Below are positions 1-7,501 of a stretch of DNA of 13,793 nt, one piece after another; position 1 is the stretch's first letter, and each line of letters opens with the position of its first letter. The translations under genes were made by a program, and so were the position numbers. The stretch comes from Rhodopirellula sp. (lineage in GTDB: Bacteria > Planctomycetota > Planctomycetia > Pirellulales > Pirellulaceae): NCBI GenBank assembly GCA_002712845.1, contig PAUV01000011.1, forward strand, positions 19,076-32,868, read 5' to 3'. The notes beneath the pieces were generated by a model. That model was not told where the DNA came from. It saw only the letters and a list, made by a program, of their open reading frames with translations, and did no database searches.

Positions 1-944
1 CCGATCGGCAATTTATCGGACTGGACCGCTGCTGCAACTTTGGCTGCCTTTTGCAAACCCTCAGTCGTTGGATCGATAGTGCATCCGAACGGCTGGTTAC
101 CGGTCGCAGACGCGAGACACGCAAGAAAAAAGTCAAACCTTAAGGTCGTTAATCCAGATTCACGGTCAACGTGCCAGCCGCGACGAGTTTCGATGCCGCC
201 CACAGGACCAGCAAGCACGATGTCATTGTCGTCAATGAACAGATATTGAATGCGTGACAAACCTGCCATCTGCATCATGCCATCTCCAGGCATGGCCCCT
301 TGTATACGCTTTGCGGTCCAAGCATCCAGCAAACGCCGCAGGGAAACACATCGCATTTTTGCCGGCTGACGCCATGCAAGCTCCGAATCCTGATTATCCC
401 CGACATCGCCGAGAAGTGTTTTCAATTCCGCCAGCCCATCATCCACGGGCAAGCTCTCACACTCCAGCACGGTTCCTGCAGGGTCAACATAAACACCTTG
501 GGGATAGGGCGACATGCTGCTGGGACCGCCAAGTGCTTCCCATGTGTCAGGAACAATGGTGGTCTGAATCAGATCCATCAAAGACTGAAAATCGGCAAAG
601 CTGCCCCCGCCGGCACCCCCGCCCGCCTCGGCAATGGCGCCATCGCGACGGAACGATGACTCGATGCCGCGGATCGTGCCATTCGCGGCACTGGTTTCCC
701 CCGCGCTGCCCTGAGCCCCTGCCACCTGGGCGAGCACAAAATCTCTCTGATTCACTGGCAACTGAAGCCCTCGTCCCGTGGCAGACGAAAACTCTCCTGC
801 TGCCAAATAACCTCCAACATCGGGCCCCCCAGCCTCTTGGGACTGTGATTCCGAACTCATCCAGCCTGTGAGAACAACCACAGTCAGCAGAGCAACACAC
901 CGAGCGAATGCACCATGATTGCGATGGAGAGAAGAGTGCAACAT
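1..944 (-). CDS. Secreted DUF1598-like planctomycete protein, 3' end missing (runs off left edge)
   Basis: An open frame runs without a stop from ATG at 944 to the window edge, giving 314 visible residues. The start has an AGGA Shine-Dalgarno six bases upstream. Residues 1 to about 35 form a signal-peptide-like segment with hydrophobic core CVALLTVVVLTG. A glycine-rich patch (about 111-117) precedes TTIVPDTWEALGGP (128-141), a motif I recall from exported planctomycete proteins. The rest aligns collinearly with the protein at 2794-4209: GVYVDPAG against GIDVDAAG, CVSLRRL against KVSLNRL, GLSRIQYLF..NDIVLAGP (228-247) against GLTSIEYVF..NDIVVAGP, and TIDPTTEGLQ against SIDPTADGLQ. Family assignment to DUF1598 is from memory of the AGP and IDPT..GL signatures. 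Molecular function is unknown; an exported or cell-envelope location is inferred. Compared with its paralogue it has a longer N-terminal region. Confidence 0.82.
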   Translation of the reverse strand, partial: MLHSSLHRNHGAFARCVALLTVVVLTGWMSSESQSQEAGGPDVGGYLAAGEFSSATGRGLQLPVNQRDFVLAQVAGAQGSAGETSAANGTIRGIESSFRRDGAIAEAGGGAGGGSFADFQSLMDLIQTTIVPDTWEALGGPSSMSPYPQGVYVDPAGTVLECESLPVDDGLAELKTLLGDVGDNQDSELAWRQPAKMRCVSLRRLLDAWTAKRIQGAMPGDGMMQMAGLSRIQYLFIDDNDIVLAGPVGGIETRRGWHVDRESGLTTLRFDFFLACLASATGNQPFGCTIDPTTEGLQKAAKVAAAVQSDKLPI

Positions 945-1046
945 GAGAAGTCCTGTGTTCATAGTCTTTGAACGGCGTTAAGAAACATCAGTAGAAGCAA
1001 ATTCGAGCGATCGAAAAAAAGTGCCGTCAGCGACCGGGCTACTGCC

Positions 1047-1071
1047 CAATTCTCACTCCGCAATTCTCACT
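1047..1071. repeat. Tandem duplication, 11 bp unit with 14 bp period
   Basis: The string caattctcact occurs at 1047-1057 and again at 1061-1071, so the period is 14 bases. It lies about 105 bases upstream of the leftward start at 944. Confidence 0.75.
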
Positions 1072-1110
1072 AACCAACGGTTTCTACCCGACAGTTTAGC
1101 AGGATAACGA

Positions 1111-1155
1111 GTGCCTGACGTTAAACATTCTGACGCCAACCATTCTGACGCCAAC
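1111..1155. repeat. 15 bp tandem repeat, two perfect copies and one degenerate
   Basis: The unit cattctgacgccaac occurs at 1126-1140 and 1141-1155 without a mismatch. The preceding 15 bases (1111-1125) share the central ctgacg and look like a decayed third copy. Confidence 0.8.
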
Positions 1156-1497
1156 CACGTTGAACAAACTTGCCTTTCCCGTGCGTGCATCGCCTTAACC
1201 GCCCAGGATTTACAATCGCCCCGAGCAGCCCAAGCTCCCTCGAATTGTCACACGGCGACGAAAACTCGCGTTAGAGGCCAAAAGCCGCAAGCTTCCCAAG
1301 CCCACTCCATATCGAGCCCAAATTCACTAATCAAATGTTTCATTAAAAAAAGAAGAGCAAATTGCGGTCCACCCGCGTCCTAGCGTCAACAACGCACAAA
1401 TCGCGGCAGAATGCTACACCACAACTGTTTGATATGGCTACACACTGACCGTTGGCATGCGTGCATGTGTTCTGCCCCCCAGTTGCACAACCTGCAC

Positions 1498-1523
1498 CAC
1501 GAACGGCCACCACGAACGGCCAC
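1498..1523. repeat. 13 bp perfect tandem duplication
   Basis: The unit cacgaacggccac is present at 1498-1510 and 1511-1523, two perfect adjacent copies in non-coding DNA downstream of bpt. Confidence 0.8.
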
Positions 1524-1604
1524 TAATGACGCTTGGTCGATCCAACCGAACCAGCCCAAGGACTGACGTCAACACAGCCCCACGCCCGCTCGCAACGCAT
1601 GCGT

Positions 1605-2384
1605 CTATGCGTCATTTCGGGGTGCTGGCGTGTCCGAATCTGCAATATCGCGCCACTGGCCATCGACCAGACGCTGCTGAGGCCGAAACCGAGCCTTGTA
1701 ATTCAAGTGACTGTTATCGGCGACGTACATGCCGAGATACAGATATTTGCGTCCCGTTTCGATGGCGTATTCGATCTGCCGCAGAATTGCATAAGTGCCA
1801 AGACTGTATCGCATGGCATGCGGATCAAAATGCGTGTAGACCGCTGAAAAACTCATAGCGCCAGTATCAACAATCGAAACGGCCACAAGCTCGTCATTTA
1901 GCCAGATTGCCAGCTCCTGAGTATCACAGCAGCTATCGGCCAAGAACATTCGATAGCCCTCAAGATCCAGCTCACCCGCTCCTTGGCTCAAACCTCGTTT
2001 ATTTCGATGCAAATTGAATAGCCATACACGCTTAGCATCGACCCGTGGCGCACCCCATTCGCAGGTCAGTTCACGATTCCCCCGTCTGAGCACTCGCCGC
2101 ATAGATGCCGTAAAGCGGAAACGTTCCACCTCCACCCGAGTGGGTTTACATTCGCTGCAAGCAGGGCAGGCTGTGTTGTAAACAAAGTCTCCACTTCGGC
2201 GATAACCCATGGCCAACAATTGATCAGTCACACTGGGACTGACTGGACCTACTGGGAGTCGCAACGGCATCCTGGCTGTCACTCCCGCCAAGTAGGGACA
2301 CGGCTGCAATTGGTCCTGAACCAGCAATAACCGGCAGTTACCATCAGCCAAACGAAGGGCTTTCTCAGGATCAAGATGACTCAT
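1605..2384 (-). CDS. bpt: Leucyl/arginyl-tRNA--protein transferase, Bpt/Ate1 family
   Basis: Enzyme of the cytosolic N-degron pathway. Bpt-type enzymes transfer leucine from Leu-tRNA to proteins with N-terminal Asp or Glu, marking them for ClpS/ClpAP-type degradation (family knowledge). From the chosen start the product has 259 residues. Family signatures are PCPYL (28-32), the cysteine cluster TACPACSECKPTRV (71-84), THFDP (185-189), SLGTYAILRQI (194-204), YLYLGMYV (214-221) and NYKARFRP (228-235), ending with DGQW. Length fits the usual 235-280 range. The frame can be extended to a GTG at 2402, but ATG at 2384 has GAGGAAGG five bases upstream, a strong Shine-Dalgarno, so I prefer ATG. It lies alone between two paralogous DUF1598-like genes on the same strand; the terminator upstream separates it from the nearer one. 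Substrate preference (Leu versus Arg) cannot be settled by eye. Confidence 0.93.
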   Translation of the reverse strand: MSHLDPEKALRLADGNCRLLLVQDQLQPCPYLAGVTARMPLRLPVGPVSPSVTDQLLAMGYRRSGDFVYNTACPACSECKPTRVEVERFRFTASMRRVLRRGNRELTCEWGAPRVDAKRVWLFNLHRNKRGLSQGAGELDLEGYRMFLADSCCDTQELAIWLNDELVAVSIVDTGAMSFSAVYTHFDPHAMRYSLGTYAILRQIEYAIETGRKYLYLGMYVADNSHLNYKARFRPQQRLVDGQWRDIADSDTPAPRNDA

Positions 2385-2713
2385 TTGCACCTTCCTCGTC
2401 ACCGAACGCGATCACGTGATTCACAGTCATTTCACCCAACATTGAGAAAGACTTGATTACGAAAGAATTGAACTCTTCTATCATCCTTGGCCAGTCATCC
2501 TTGGCCAGTCGATCTTGCTGGCCAGTCATTTACTGCCCCGACCTCTACTGACTGTTCAGAATCGGCAAAACCACAAGAACTCGCCAGCGTCCAACTCACG
2601 ATACCAAAATGACGATTCGAGGACGGCAACACCACTGCAAACCGCGGAATTTCGTGCCCAGTCATTGGTTCGTCCGCTCATGCCCCGTCGTCAGACCATT
2701 GGCTCCTTAGCCA
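2385..2713. other. Intergenic region upstream of bpt
   Basis: No gene is supported here. It carries the leader of bpt with its Shine-Dalgarno (2390-2397 on the minus strand) and a short tandem duplication at 2482-2509. No convincing -35/-10 pair was found for bpt. Confidence 0.55.
2482..2526. repeat. 14 bp tandem duplication plus degenerate third copy
   Basis: The unit catccttggccagt is found at 2482-2495 and 2496-2509. A looser copy ending in the same tggccagt follows at 2510-2526. Confidence 0.8.
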
Positions 2714-2750
2714 TAAAAAAACTGCGAAACGAGTGACTCGTTCCGCAGTT
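2714..2750 (-). terminator. Rho-independent terminator of the DUF1598-like gene
   Basis: Read on the minus strand, AACTGCG-g-AACGAG pairs with CTCGTT-t-CGCAGTT. This is a near-perfect stem of about 14 bp with one G-U wobble, a three-base loop, and seven U residues at the 3' side (plus-strand A run 2715-2721). It begins 44 bases after the stop codon at 2794, so it ends transcription of the 471-residue protein gene and insulates bpt. Confidence 0.9.
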
Positions 2751-2793
2751 GATGTAATTCGATTGAGCTCGTGACTCAGGTCAATTCAGAAGA

Positions 2794-4209
2794 TCAATTC
2801 CACCACCACTGGCCATCAGCAAGCTGGGATGGTCCGGCAGATTGCTTGACGCGATTGTTGTCGCCGTCGGAATCAACCTGTACCCGACTGCTGGTGATTG
2901 CCAACTTGGGCTGCATGTTGACGCCACCACCGAGTGGTGTCATCAACGTGTTTCCTCGCCAGATAGCATTGACGGCAGTTTCTACCTGCGACGGTGCCAC
3001 ATAGGTTTCAACGTTGACCTTTGACTCGTCCATCAGGACTGGCATGTTCCAGCCCGCCTGTCCGTAAAAATCTTGCTGTTGGATATAAGCCGCAGCGATC
3101 GCGACATCGATCAACTGTCGCAGTTCGGCGTAGACACGAACCTTTTCGGCGATCTGTGGGAACTTGTTAGTGAAATCTTGGCAAAAGGCTTGGCTCGCCC
3201 TGTTTACTCGTCCCGACGCAACTCGCTGTCCCCCGTTGGCGACCCGCTCATTGGCTCCTACCAGTTGAACACCTCGTTCTTTGATCTTCATCGCGAAGCC
3301 GTCCTCACTGACGGCGATGCCATCGTAATTTGGCTGGAAGTACCAACGCTCCATTGCATTCGAGGCGACAGCACTCGGCTGGGCTCGCTCTACGTAGCTC
3401 ATGACTCGGACGGGCAGACGTTCCAGTCCAATCCCGACCAACTTCATCCGGTAGTCAGCTTCTACCAACACGCGGGCGAAGTGAGTTGAGGTTGGGATAC
3501 CTTTGAAAGTCACTTTCTGGAGGCCGAGGTTCTGCTTAAGACCATTCGCCAATCGACGAGCGTCGGAAGGGGAAAGGCGACCTCGAACGGAAGCGAGAAA
3601 TTTGTTCATTCGCTGCAAGCCGTCAGCCGTTGGATCGATCGACACGCTGATGACAGAAGCGCCTCGATACCCTGGACGGTATGCCCGCAGTGCGGTGACC
3701 AAGTCTTCCAGCAAAACCACAGGACGTCCTGTTTTCATGCCGATGAGGCGGTCGGTGGGATCGGCGAAGAAACCTTCAGCCGGTCCAGCAACCACGATAT
3801 CGTTGGTCTCCGGATAGAAGAACACGTATTCGATCGAAGTCAGACCAGCCAAGGCCTGCATTTCCTCATTGATGCTCTCACCTTTGGCGAGCCGAGCCGC
3901 GATCGCAGCCTCGAGGCGATTCAGCGAAACCTTTCGCAGGTCTGCTGACTGCATGACATCGGTATCACCCACCTTAGTTCGGGCTGCCGCCAATCTCTGT
4001 TTTGCGAGTCGCGGATCGAACTGGCGAACCTTCAAAACACCTGCAGCATCAACATCGATACCAGCAACCGGCTGGGAAAAAGTGGGTCCATCGTCACCAC
4101 CGCCGCCGCCTCCACCGCCGCCGCCACCCTGGGCGAACAAGCTTGGGAGAGTGACTAGGGAACCTGTCAGGAGCGTGAATAACGCGAAACAACGTTTAAA
4201 ATTGGTCAT
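2794..4209 (-). CDS. Secreted DUF1598-like planctomycete protein with poly-glycine linker
   Basis: 471 residues starting at ATG 4209; no Shine-Dalgarno is visible. Residues 1-26 are a classical signal peptide (basic NFKR, hydrophobic FALFTLLTGSLVTL, predicted cut LFA|Q). It is followed at once by eleven consecutive glycines (28-38) and DDGP. The conserved region spans about residues 50-290: GIDVDAAGVLKV (50-61), KVSLNRL (93-99), GLTSIEYVF (122-130), NDIVVAGPAEGF (136-147), and further on SIDPTADGLQ and an ADYRMKLVGIGLERLP stretch. I assign it to DUF1598 from memory of these signatures. The biochemical role is unknown; export is a prediction. The C-terminus ends GQWWWN, a run of three tryptophans. 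It is paralogous to the partial gene at 1-944 and has its own terminator, so it is probably transcribed alone. Confidence 0.87.
   Translation of the reverse strand: MTNFKRCFALFTLLTGSLVTLPSLFAQGGGGGGGGGGGDDGPTFSQPVAGIDVDAAGVLKVRQFDPRLAKQRLAAARTKVGDTDVMQSADLRKVSLNRLEAAIAARLAKGESINEEMQALAGLTSIEYVFFYPETNDIVVAGPAEGFFADPTDRLIGMKTGRPVVLLEDLVTALRAYRPGYRGASVISVSIDPTADGLQRMNKFLASVRGRLSPSDARRLANGLKQNLGLQKVTFKGIPTSTHFARVLVEADYRMKLVGIGLERLPVRVMSYVERAQPSAVASNAMERWYFQPNYDGIAVSEDGFAMKIKERGVQLVGANERVANGGQRVASGRVNRASQAFCQDFTNKFPQIAEKVRVYAELRQLIDVAIAAAYIQQQDFYGQAGWNMPVLMDESKVNVETYVAPSQVETAVNAIWRGNTLMTPLGGGVNMQPKLAITSSRVQVDSDGDNNRVKQSAGPSQLADGQWWWN
4096..4128 (-). repeat. GGN codon run encoding eleven glycines
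   Basis: Eleven glycine codons in a row (GGT, GGC and one GGA, mixed) lie directly after the signal peptide. Mixed codon use argues against recent pure trinucleotide slippage. Confidence 0.9.
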
Positions 4210-4876
4210 CAGTGGGCCGTGCTTGGCTTGAACGGTGAAGATGAGTGCCCGCGCAGCGTCTACGCGGTACTACTCTGACGATAGTCGGAGCCACTCGGTC
4301 TATCAACAAACTCATGGGTAGCGAAGCGATCAGAGTGGCAAAATAGCCAAATTTTTCCGGTCGTGCCGCTTATATTGGGCGTTGGTTGCTCCCTTTTGCG
4401 ACGCGAAACCGTTCCAAATGAATGAAATTTCTACTCGAATCGCAAATGAGCATCGAAAACCCGGCCGATCAGCAGTGCAATCAGCGTGCCGACAATTGTC
4501 GAATCAATGCTGGCGGTGCCTAAATGAGCATCGGAACGCTTTGAAACGAAGAGTCAACGTGGAAAGGTAGCCCATAGTCTTCGCCGGGCAAGCAACTGTC
4601 TCACGATTAATGGCCCTTGGACCGCAACGGAATGCCGCAAACCTGTCCCCCTCCACCTAACCAAATCATTCGGAAAATCCGCAAAAACACGAACGGGCAG
4701 GGCGTCGACGGTACAAACTGGGCCTCTGCACGGGGCCAAGCAGCCAATTCCAACCACAATCTGCGGATTCGATGCAACGCACGGAACGCTTCCTGCGGGC
4801 ATGGCCTTTTCGTTTTTTCAGCAGAGCCTAGAATCGAGGGTTCTACCCCGATTACCTAGAAACGCTTGGAATAACG
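4210..4876. other. Divergent intergenic region between DUF1598-like gene and gnd
   Basis: 667 bases with no supported gene. It should contain the promoters of both flanking divergent genes. A 12-base direct repeat, aaatgagcatcg, occurs at 4444-4455 and 4522-4533. Near gnd there is a TAGAAT at 4829-4834 resembling a -10 box, but no good -35 lies in front of it, so I do not annotate a promoter. Confidence 0.55.
4832..4853 (+). other. Hairpin in the presumed gnd leader
   Basis: AATCG-a-GGG (4832-4840) pairs with CCC-CGATT (4846-4853), an 8 bp stem with one bulged A and a five-base loop. It ends 23 bases before the gnd start. A role in translation of gnd is only a possibility. Confidence 0.35.
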
Positions 4877-6358
4877 ATGAGTGGCGACTGTGATTTTGGT
4901 CTGATTGGTTTGGCTGTGATGGGTGAGAACCTCGCACTGAACGTGGAGAGCCGCGGCTACAAGGTCGCTGTGTACAACCGCACGACAGAAAAAGTGGACG
5001 ACCTCATCAAGGGCAGGGCAGCGGGCAAGAACTTTGTGGGCACGCACTCGATCGAAGAGTTCGTCAAATCGGTCAAGCGTCCTCGCAAGCTCATGCTGCT
5101 AGTCAAGGCGGGGCCCGCTGTCGACGCAATCATTGAGTCACTGATCCCACTGTGCGAGCCTGGCGACATCATCATCGATGGCGGCAATACCCACTACGCA
5201 GACACTGAACGACGAACCAAACGCGTCGAAGAAGCGGGCCTGCAGTTCATCGGTTGCGGAGTTTCAGGTGGTGAAGAAGGCGCCCTCAAAGGCCCGAGCC
5301 TGATGCCCGGTGGCACCAAGGAAGCGTGGCCTGAGGTCAAGGAGATGTTTCAGGCGATCGCAGCGAAGGTGGGGCCGAATGACGAAATCCCATGCTGCGA
5401 GTGGGTTGGCCCCCGCGGTGCCGGTCACTACGTCAAAATGGTCCACAATGGGATCGAATACGGTGACATGCAACTGATCTGCGAAGCCTACCAGTTGCTG
5501 CATGAACTCGGTGGTCTCAATAACGATGAGCTCTATGACGTCTTTGAAAAATGGAATCAAGGTGATTTGCAGAGTTACCTGATCGAGATTTCCCGCGATA
5601 TTTTCAGCGTCAAAGACGACCAAGACACCGATGGCTTCCTTGTCGACAAAATCCTCGACATCGCCGGTGCCAAAGGCACCGGAAAGTGGATGAGCCAGCT
5701 TGCACTCGATCTGGGAGTTCCCAGCACTTTGGTGACCACTGCTGTCTTCGCACGCGGTCTGTCGGCCCAAAAGGACGCTCGTGTACGAGCCAGCGAAAAA
5801 CTCAAAGGCCCTGCTGAGACATCTAACCCGGAGATGTCAGCTGTTGCCCGAAGCCTCGTCGGTGACCGCGAAGCTTTCATCGAAGCTGTCCGCCAAGCCC
5901 TCTATGCCTCCAAAATCGTCAGCTACGCACAGGGCTTCGTACAACTCCAAGCTGCATCCGCTGAGCACGACTGGGACCTCGACTACGGAAACGCAGCCTT
6001 GCTGTGGCGAGGAGGTTGCATCATCCGTGCTCAATTCCTCGATCGAATCAAAGAAGCCTTCGAAACGGACCCCAATCTCGAAAACCTGCTGCTTGCACCG
6101 TTTTTCGAAGAGGCCGTTGAGAATGCTCAGGAATCATGGCGTGCCGTTGTTGCCGCTGCCTCCGTGCTCGGAATCCCCGTCCCAGCGTTCAGCACTGCCC
6201 TGTGTTACTACGATGGCTACCGCCTCGCCCGACTTCCCGCCAACCTGCTGCAGGCTCAGCGTGATTACTTTGGCGCACACACGTACCGTCGAGTCGATAA
6301 AGAAGGCGCATTCCACAGCGAATGGCTTCAACTTCGCAAACAACCCTCCGACGGCTGA
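4877..6358 (+). CDS. gnd: 6-phosphogluconate dehydrogenase, decarboxylating
   Basis: Cytosolic enzyme of the oxidative pentose phosphate pathway: 6-phosphogluconate + NADP+ gives ribulose 5-phosphate + CO2 + NADPH. 493 residues, close to the long (about 470-490) dimeric family. The N-terminal Rossmann fold shows GLIGLAVMGENLALN (8-22) and VYNRT (32-36), the latter at the NADP-selecting position. Substrate and catalytic motifs are IIDGGNTHY (99-107), GCGVSGGEEGA (126-136), and GHYVKMVHNGIEYGDMQ (183-199). In the last of these, K187 and E194 match the general base and acid of the sheep enzyme (K183, E190). The C-terminal RDYFGAHTYRR (462-472) is the tail that reaches into the partner subunit's active site. 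All key residues are present. Only a weak GGA lies ahead of the start. It stands alone, with divergent and convergent minus-strand neighbours. Confidence 0.97.
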   Translation: MSGDCDFGLIGLAVMGENLALNVESRGYKVAVYNRTTEKVDDLIKGRAAGKNFVGTHSIEEFVKSVKRPRKLMLLVKAGPAVDAIIESLIPLCEPGDIIIDGGNTHYADTERRTKRVEEAGLQFIGCGVSGGEEGALKGPSLMPGGTKEAWPEVKEMFQAIAAKVGPNDEIPCCEWVGPRGAGHYVKMVHNGIEYGDMQLICEAYQLLHELGGLNNDELYDVFEKWNQGDLQSYLIEISRDIFSVKDDQDTDGFLVDKILDIAGAKGTGKWMSQLALDLGVPSTLVTTAVFARGLSAQKDARVRASEKLKGPAETSNPEMSAVARSLVGDREAFIEAVRQALYASKIVSYAQGFVQLQAASAEHDWDLDYGNAALLWRGGCIIRAQFLDRIKEAFETDPNLENLLLAPFFEEAVENAQESWRAVVAAASVLGIPVPAFSTALCYYDGYRLARLPANLLQAQRDYFGAHTYRRVDKEGAFHSEWLQLRKQPSDG

Positions 6359-6371
6359 TCGCGTGGTGCCC

Positions 6372-6420
6372 CCGCTAACCATGCCTGCCGTGGCTTGCCA
6401 CGGCAGAGGGTCGCCAGCGG
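6372..6420 (+). terminator. Candidate terminator hairpin of gnd, no U tract
   Basis: CTGCCGTGG (6385-6393) and CCACGGCAG (6398-6406) form a perfect 9 bp stem with a four-base CTTG loop. It is enclosed by a further CCGCT/AGCGG pairing (6372-6376 with 6416-6420). It starts 13 bases after the gnd stop. No T run follows on either strand, so it could be a transcript-end stabiliser, a factor-dependent stop, or a bidirectional structure between convergent genes. Confidence 0.5.
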
Positions 6421-6499
6421 AATGAAGCAGACGCATCTGAGCCTAACGGCCGTTTTTCCACAGCGGCTAAGCCCCGGTAGACGCCTCGCGTGGGCCAAG

Positions 6500-6541
6500 G
6501 CCTCTCTGCGGTAAAGAAAAGCCTCGCTGCGTCACAGAAAA
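6500..6541. repeat. Imperfect 21 bp tandem duplication
   Basis: The segments 6500-6520 and 6521-6541 both begin gcctc, contain ctgcg and end agaaaa. They read as a diverged head-to-tail duplication. Confidence 0.55.
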
Positions 6542-6634
6542 CCAGACACCCACGCAGCGTCTATCTAAGCGGCATCTGGTTGACTCAGCCTTGCTGCGCA
6601 CCGTTTAGGCGGGCGTCCTGCAGCCTTGATACCG

Positions 6635-6671
6635 CAGCGGCGAGTTCTGTCAGCGGTGAGTTCTTCAGCGG
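6635..6671. repeat. Imperfect 15-16 bp tandem duplication
   Basis: cagcggcgagttctgt (6635-6650) is followed by cagcggtgagttctt (6651-6665) and a third cagcgg (6666-6671). It lies just beyond the stop of the small minus-strand gene. Confidence 0.65.
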
Positions 6672-6687
6672 CCCGGCCAAAAGTGAC

Positions 6688-7104
6688 CTAGATGCTTCCT
6701 GCCAAGATCGAAAGGTACGCCAGAAACGCATCAGGCGTCTCTTTCTGACTTCCCCCGTGAAGCGCCGCGGCTTCGATGAGTTCCTTGAGTGCTCCTCGGT
6801 AAGCACGTGCGGTAACGCCCGGCTGGCTTGCTACTTCTTCGACCTTGATCGCTAACGTGCGAGCAGGATCTTTGGTGGGTAAATCGCCGCGCGCACAAGC
6901 TTTCAACGCGGCTATCGCCACGACGTCCGACGGAGACTTGTCCTCACTGACATAGGACAACAGGCGTTCGACAATCATATCCGATGGACTGACCGAAGGT
7001 TGACTCGGAGCCGTTTTGATGGCCGATCCCTGAGCCGCTTGCCGCCGACTTCGGCGGCGATCCGCCGCTTTGAGGCGTTTCTTCAAATCGTTTCGCTTTG
7101 CCAT
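6688..7104 (-). CDS. Small basic protein of unknown function
   Basis: I do not recognise this protein. From ATG 7104 it has 138 residues. Residues 1-21 are strongly basic (MAKRNDLKKRLKAADRRRSRR). A Gln/Ser/Pro-containing linker follows, then a helical-looking C-terminal domain of about 95 residues beginning near MIVERLLSYV and containing AIAALKACARGDL and AYRGALKELIEAAAL. The frame extends further upstream to 7209, but those residues look unlike coding sequence, and the basic N-terminus is a natural protein start; neither start has a clear Shine-Dalgarno. No signal peptide or membrane segment is visible, so it is probably cytosolic. The basic tail could bind nucleic acid, which is a guess. 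It is convergent to gnd and separate from the TlpA-like gene upstream. Confidence 0.65.
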   Translation of the reverse strand: MAKRNDLKKRLKAADRRRSRRQAAQGSAIKTAPSQPSVSPSDMIVERLLSYVSEDKSPSDVVAIAALKACARGDLPTKDPARTLAIKVEEVASQPGVTARAYRGALKELIEAAALHGGSQKETPDAFLAYLSILAGSI

Positions 7105-7360
7105 GGTCTGATGACACCAAACAGATGAGTCTCGGCTGCAGTTCATGACCTGCGTCAAAATGAGCCGAACGGGGACGGATGAGGACAAACTTGCTGCCGA
7201 CTGCCCCAATCGACCGCACCAAAGCAGAGCGAAACAACGCCCTGCAAGATAAGGCCCATTAGTTTACACAGAACCAACGGGCATGAAGCCGTCACGCGCA
7301 ACCTTTTCCGAATTTCATAATCAGCAGGCTTCCAAGGCGATAAGGGCGAGTGGCAGCAGC

Positions 7361-7402
7361 AAACCCCGCGATGCATGCGAGAAAGTGTTTGCAGCGGGGT
7401 TT
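7361..7402. repeat. Inverted repeat, 9 bp arms
   Basis: AAACCCCGC at 7361-7369 is the exact reverse complement of GCGGGGTTT at 7394-7402, with a 24-base interval. No T run follows, so an intrinsic terminator is unlikely. Confidence 0.6.
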
Positions 7403-7435
7403 CGAGCAAAATGCGAATGACAGAGCCCCGACCAA

Positions 7436-7452
7436 GCCATGACAGGCATGGC
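7436..7452. repeat. Short hairpin
   Basis: GCCATG (7436-7441) and CATGGC (7447-7452) form a perfect 6 bp stem with a five-base loop, 33 bases beyond the inverted repeat at 7361-7402. Confidence 0.45.
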
Positions 7453-7501
7453 ACAACGCTTCGGAAAAACGCAACCAATCACGGCAGACATGCCCCCAGA
7501 A

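Larger units (their letters stand above)
945..1604. other. Intergenic region between DUF1598-like gene and bpt
   Basis: These 660 bases contain no convincing gene: the open frames present are short, low-complexity in translation and lack ribosome binding sites. The stretch includes the presumed promoter region of the leftward DUF1598-like gene and the 3' trailer of bpt. It holds three short tandem duplications, annotated separately. I see no clear intrinsic terminator after bpt. Confidence 0.6.
6359..6687. other. Convergent intergenic region after gnd
   Basis: 329 bases without a supported gene between gnd and a convergent small gene. It contains the hairpin at 6372-6420 and two imperfect tandem duplications, 21 bp and about 16 bp, annotated separately. 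Open frames on the plus strand here continue antisense into the small gene and look spurious. Confidence 0.55.

Noticed and set aside
254..871. Plus-strand 205-codon frame
   Set aside because: It is antisense to the DUF1598-like coding frame. The translation is low-complexity, rich in Pro, His and Arg, and has no ribosome binding site.
547..900. Minus-strand 117-codon frame inside the left-edge gene
   Set aside because: It overlaps the paralogy-supported DUF1598-like frame on the same strand in a different phase, and its translation is Arg/Cys/Gly-rich without family features.
1047..2526. Short repeats as a CRISPR array
   Set aside because: The units are only 11-15 bases, differ from place to place, are adjacent without spacers, and no cas genes are present.
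4382..4570. 62-codon frame between the divergent genes
   Set aside because: Short, with no Shine-Dalgarno and no recognisable features; it probably occurs by chance.
4807..4834. TAGAAT with upstream T-rich stretch as a gnd promoter
   Set aside because: At 16-18 base spacing the best -35 matches only three of six positions, so I left it unannotated.
5264..5770. Minus-strand 168-codon frame within gnd
   Set aside because: Fully antisense to a conserved enzyme gene; a shadow of its codon pattern.
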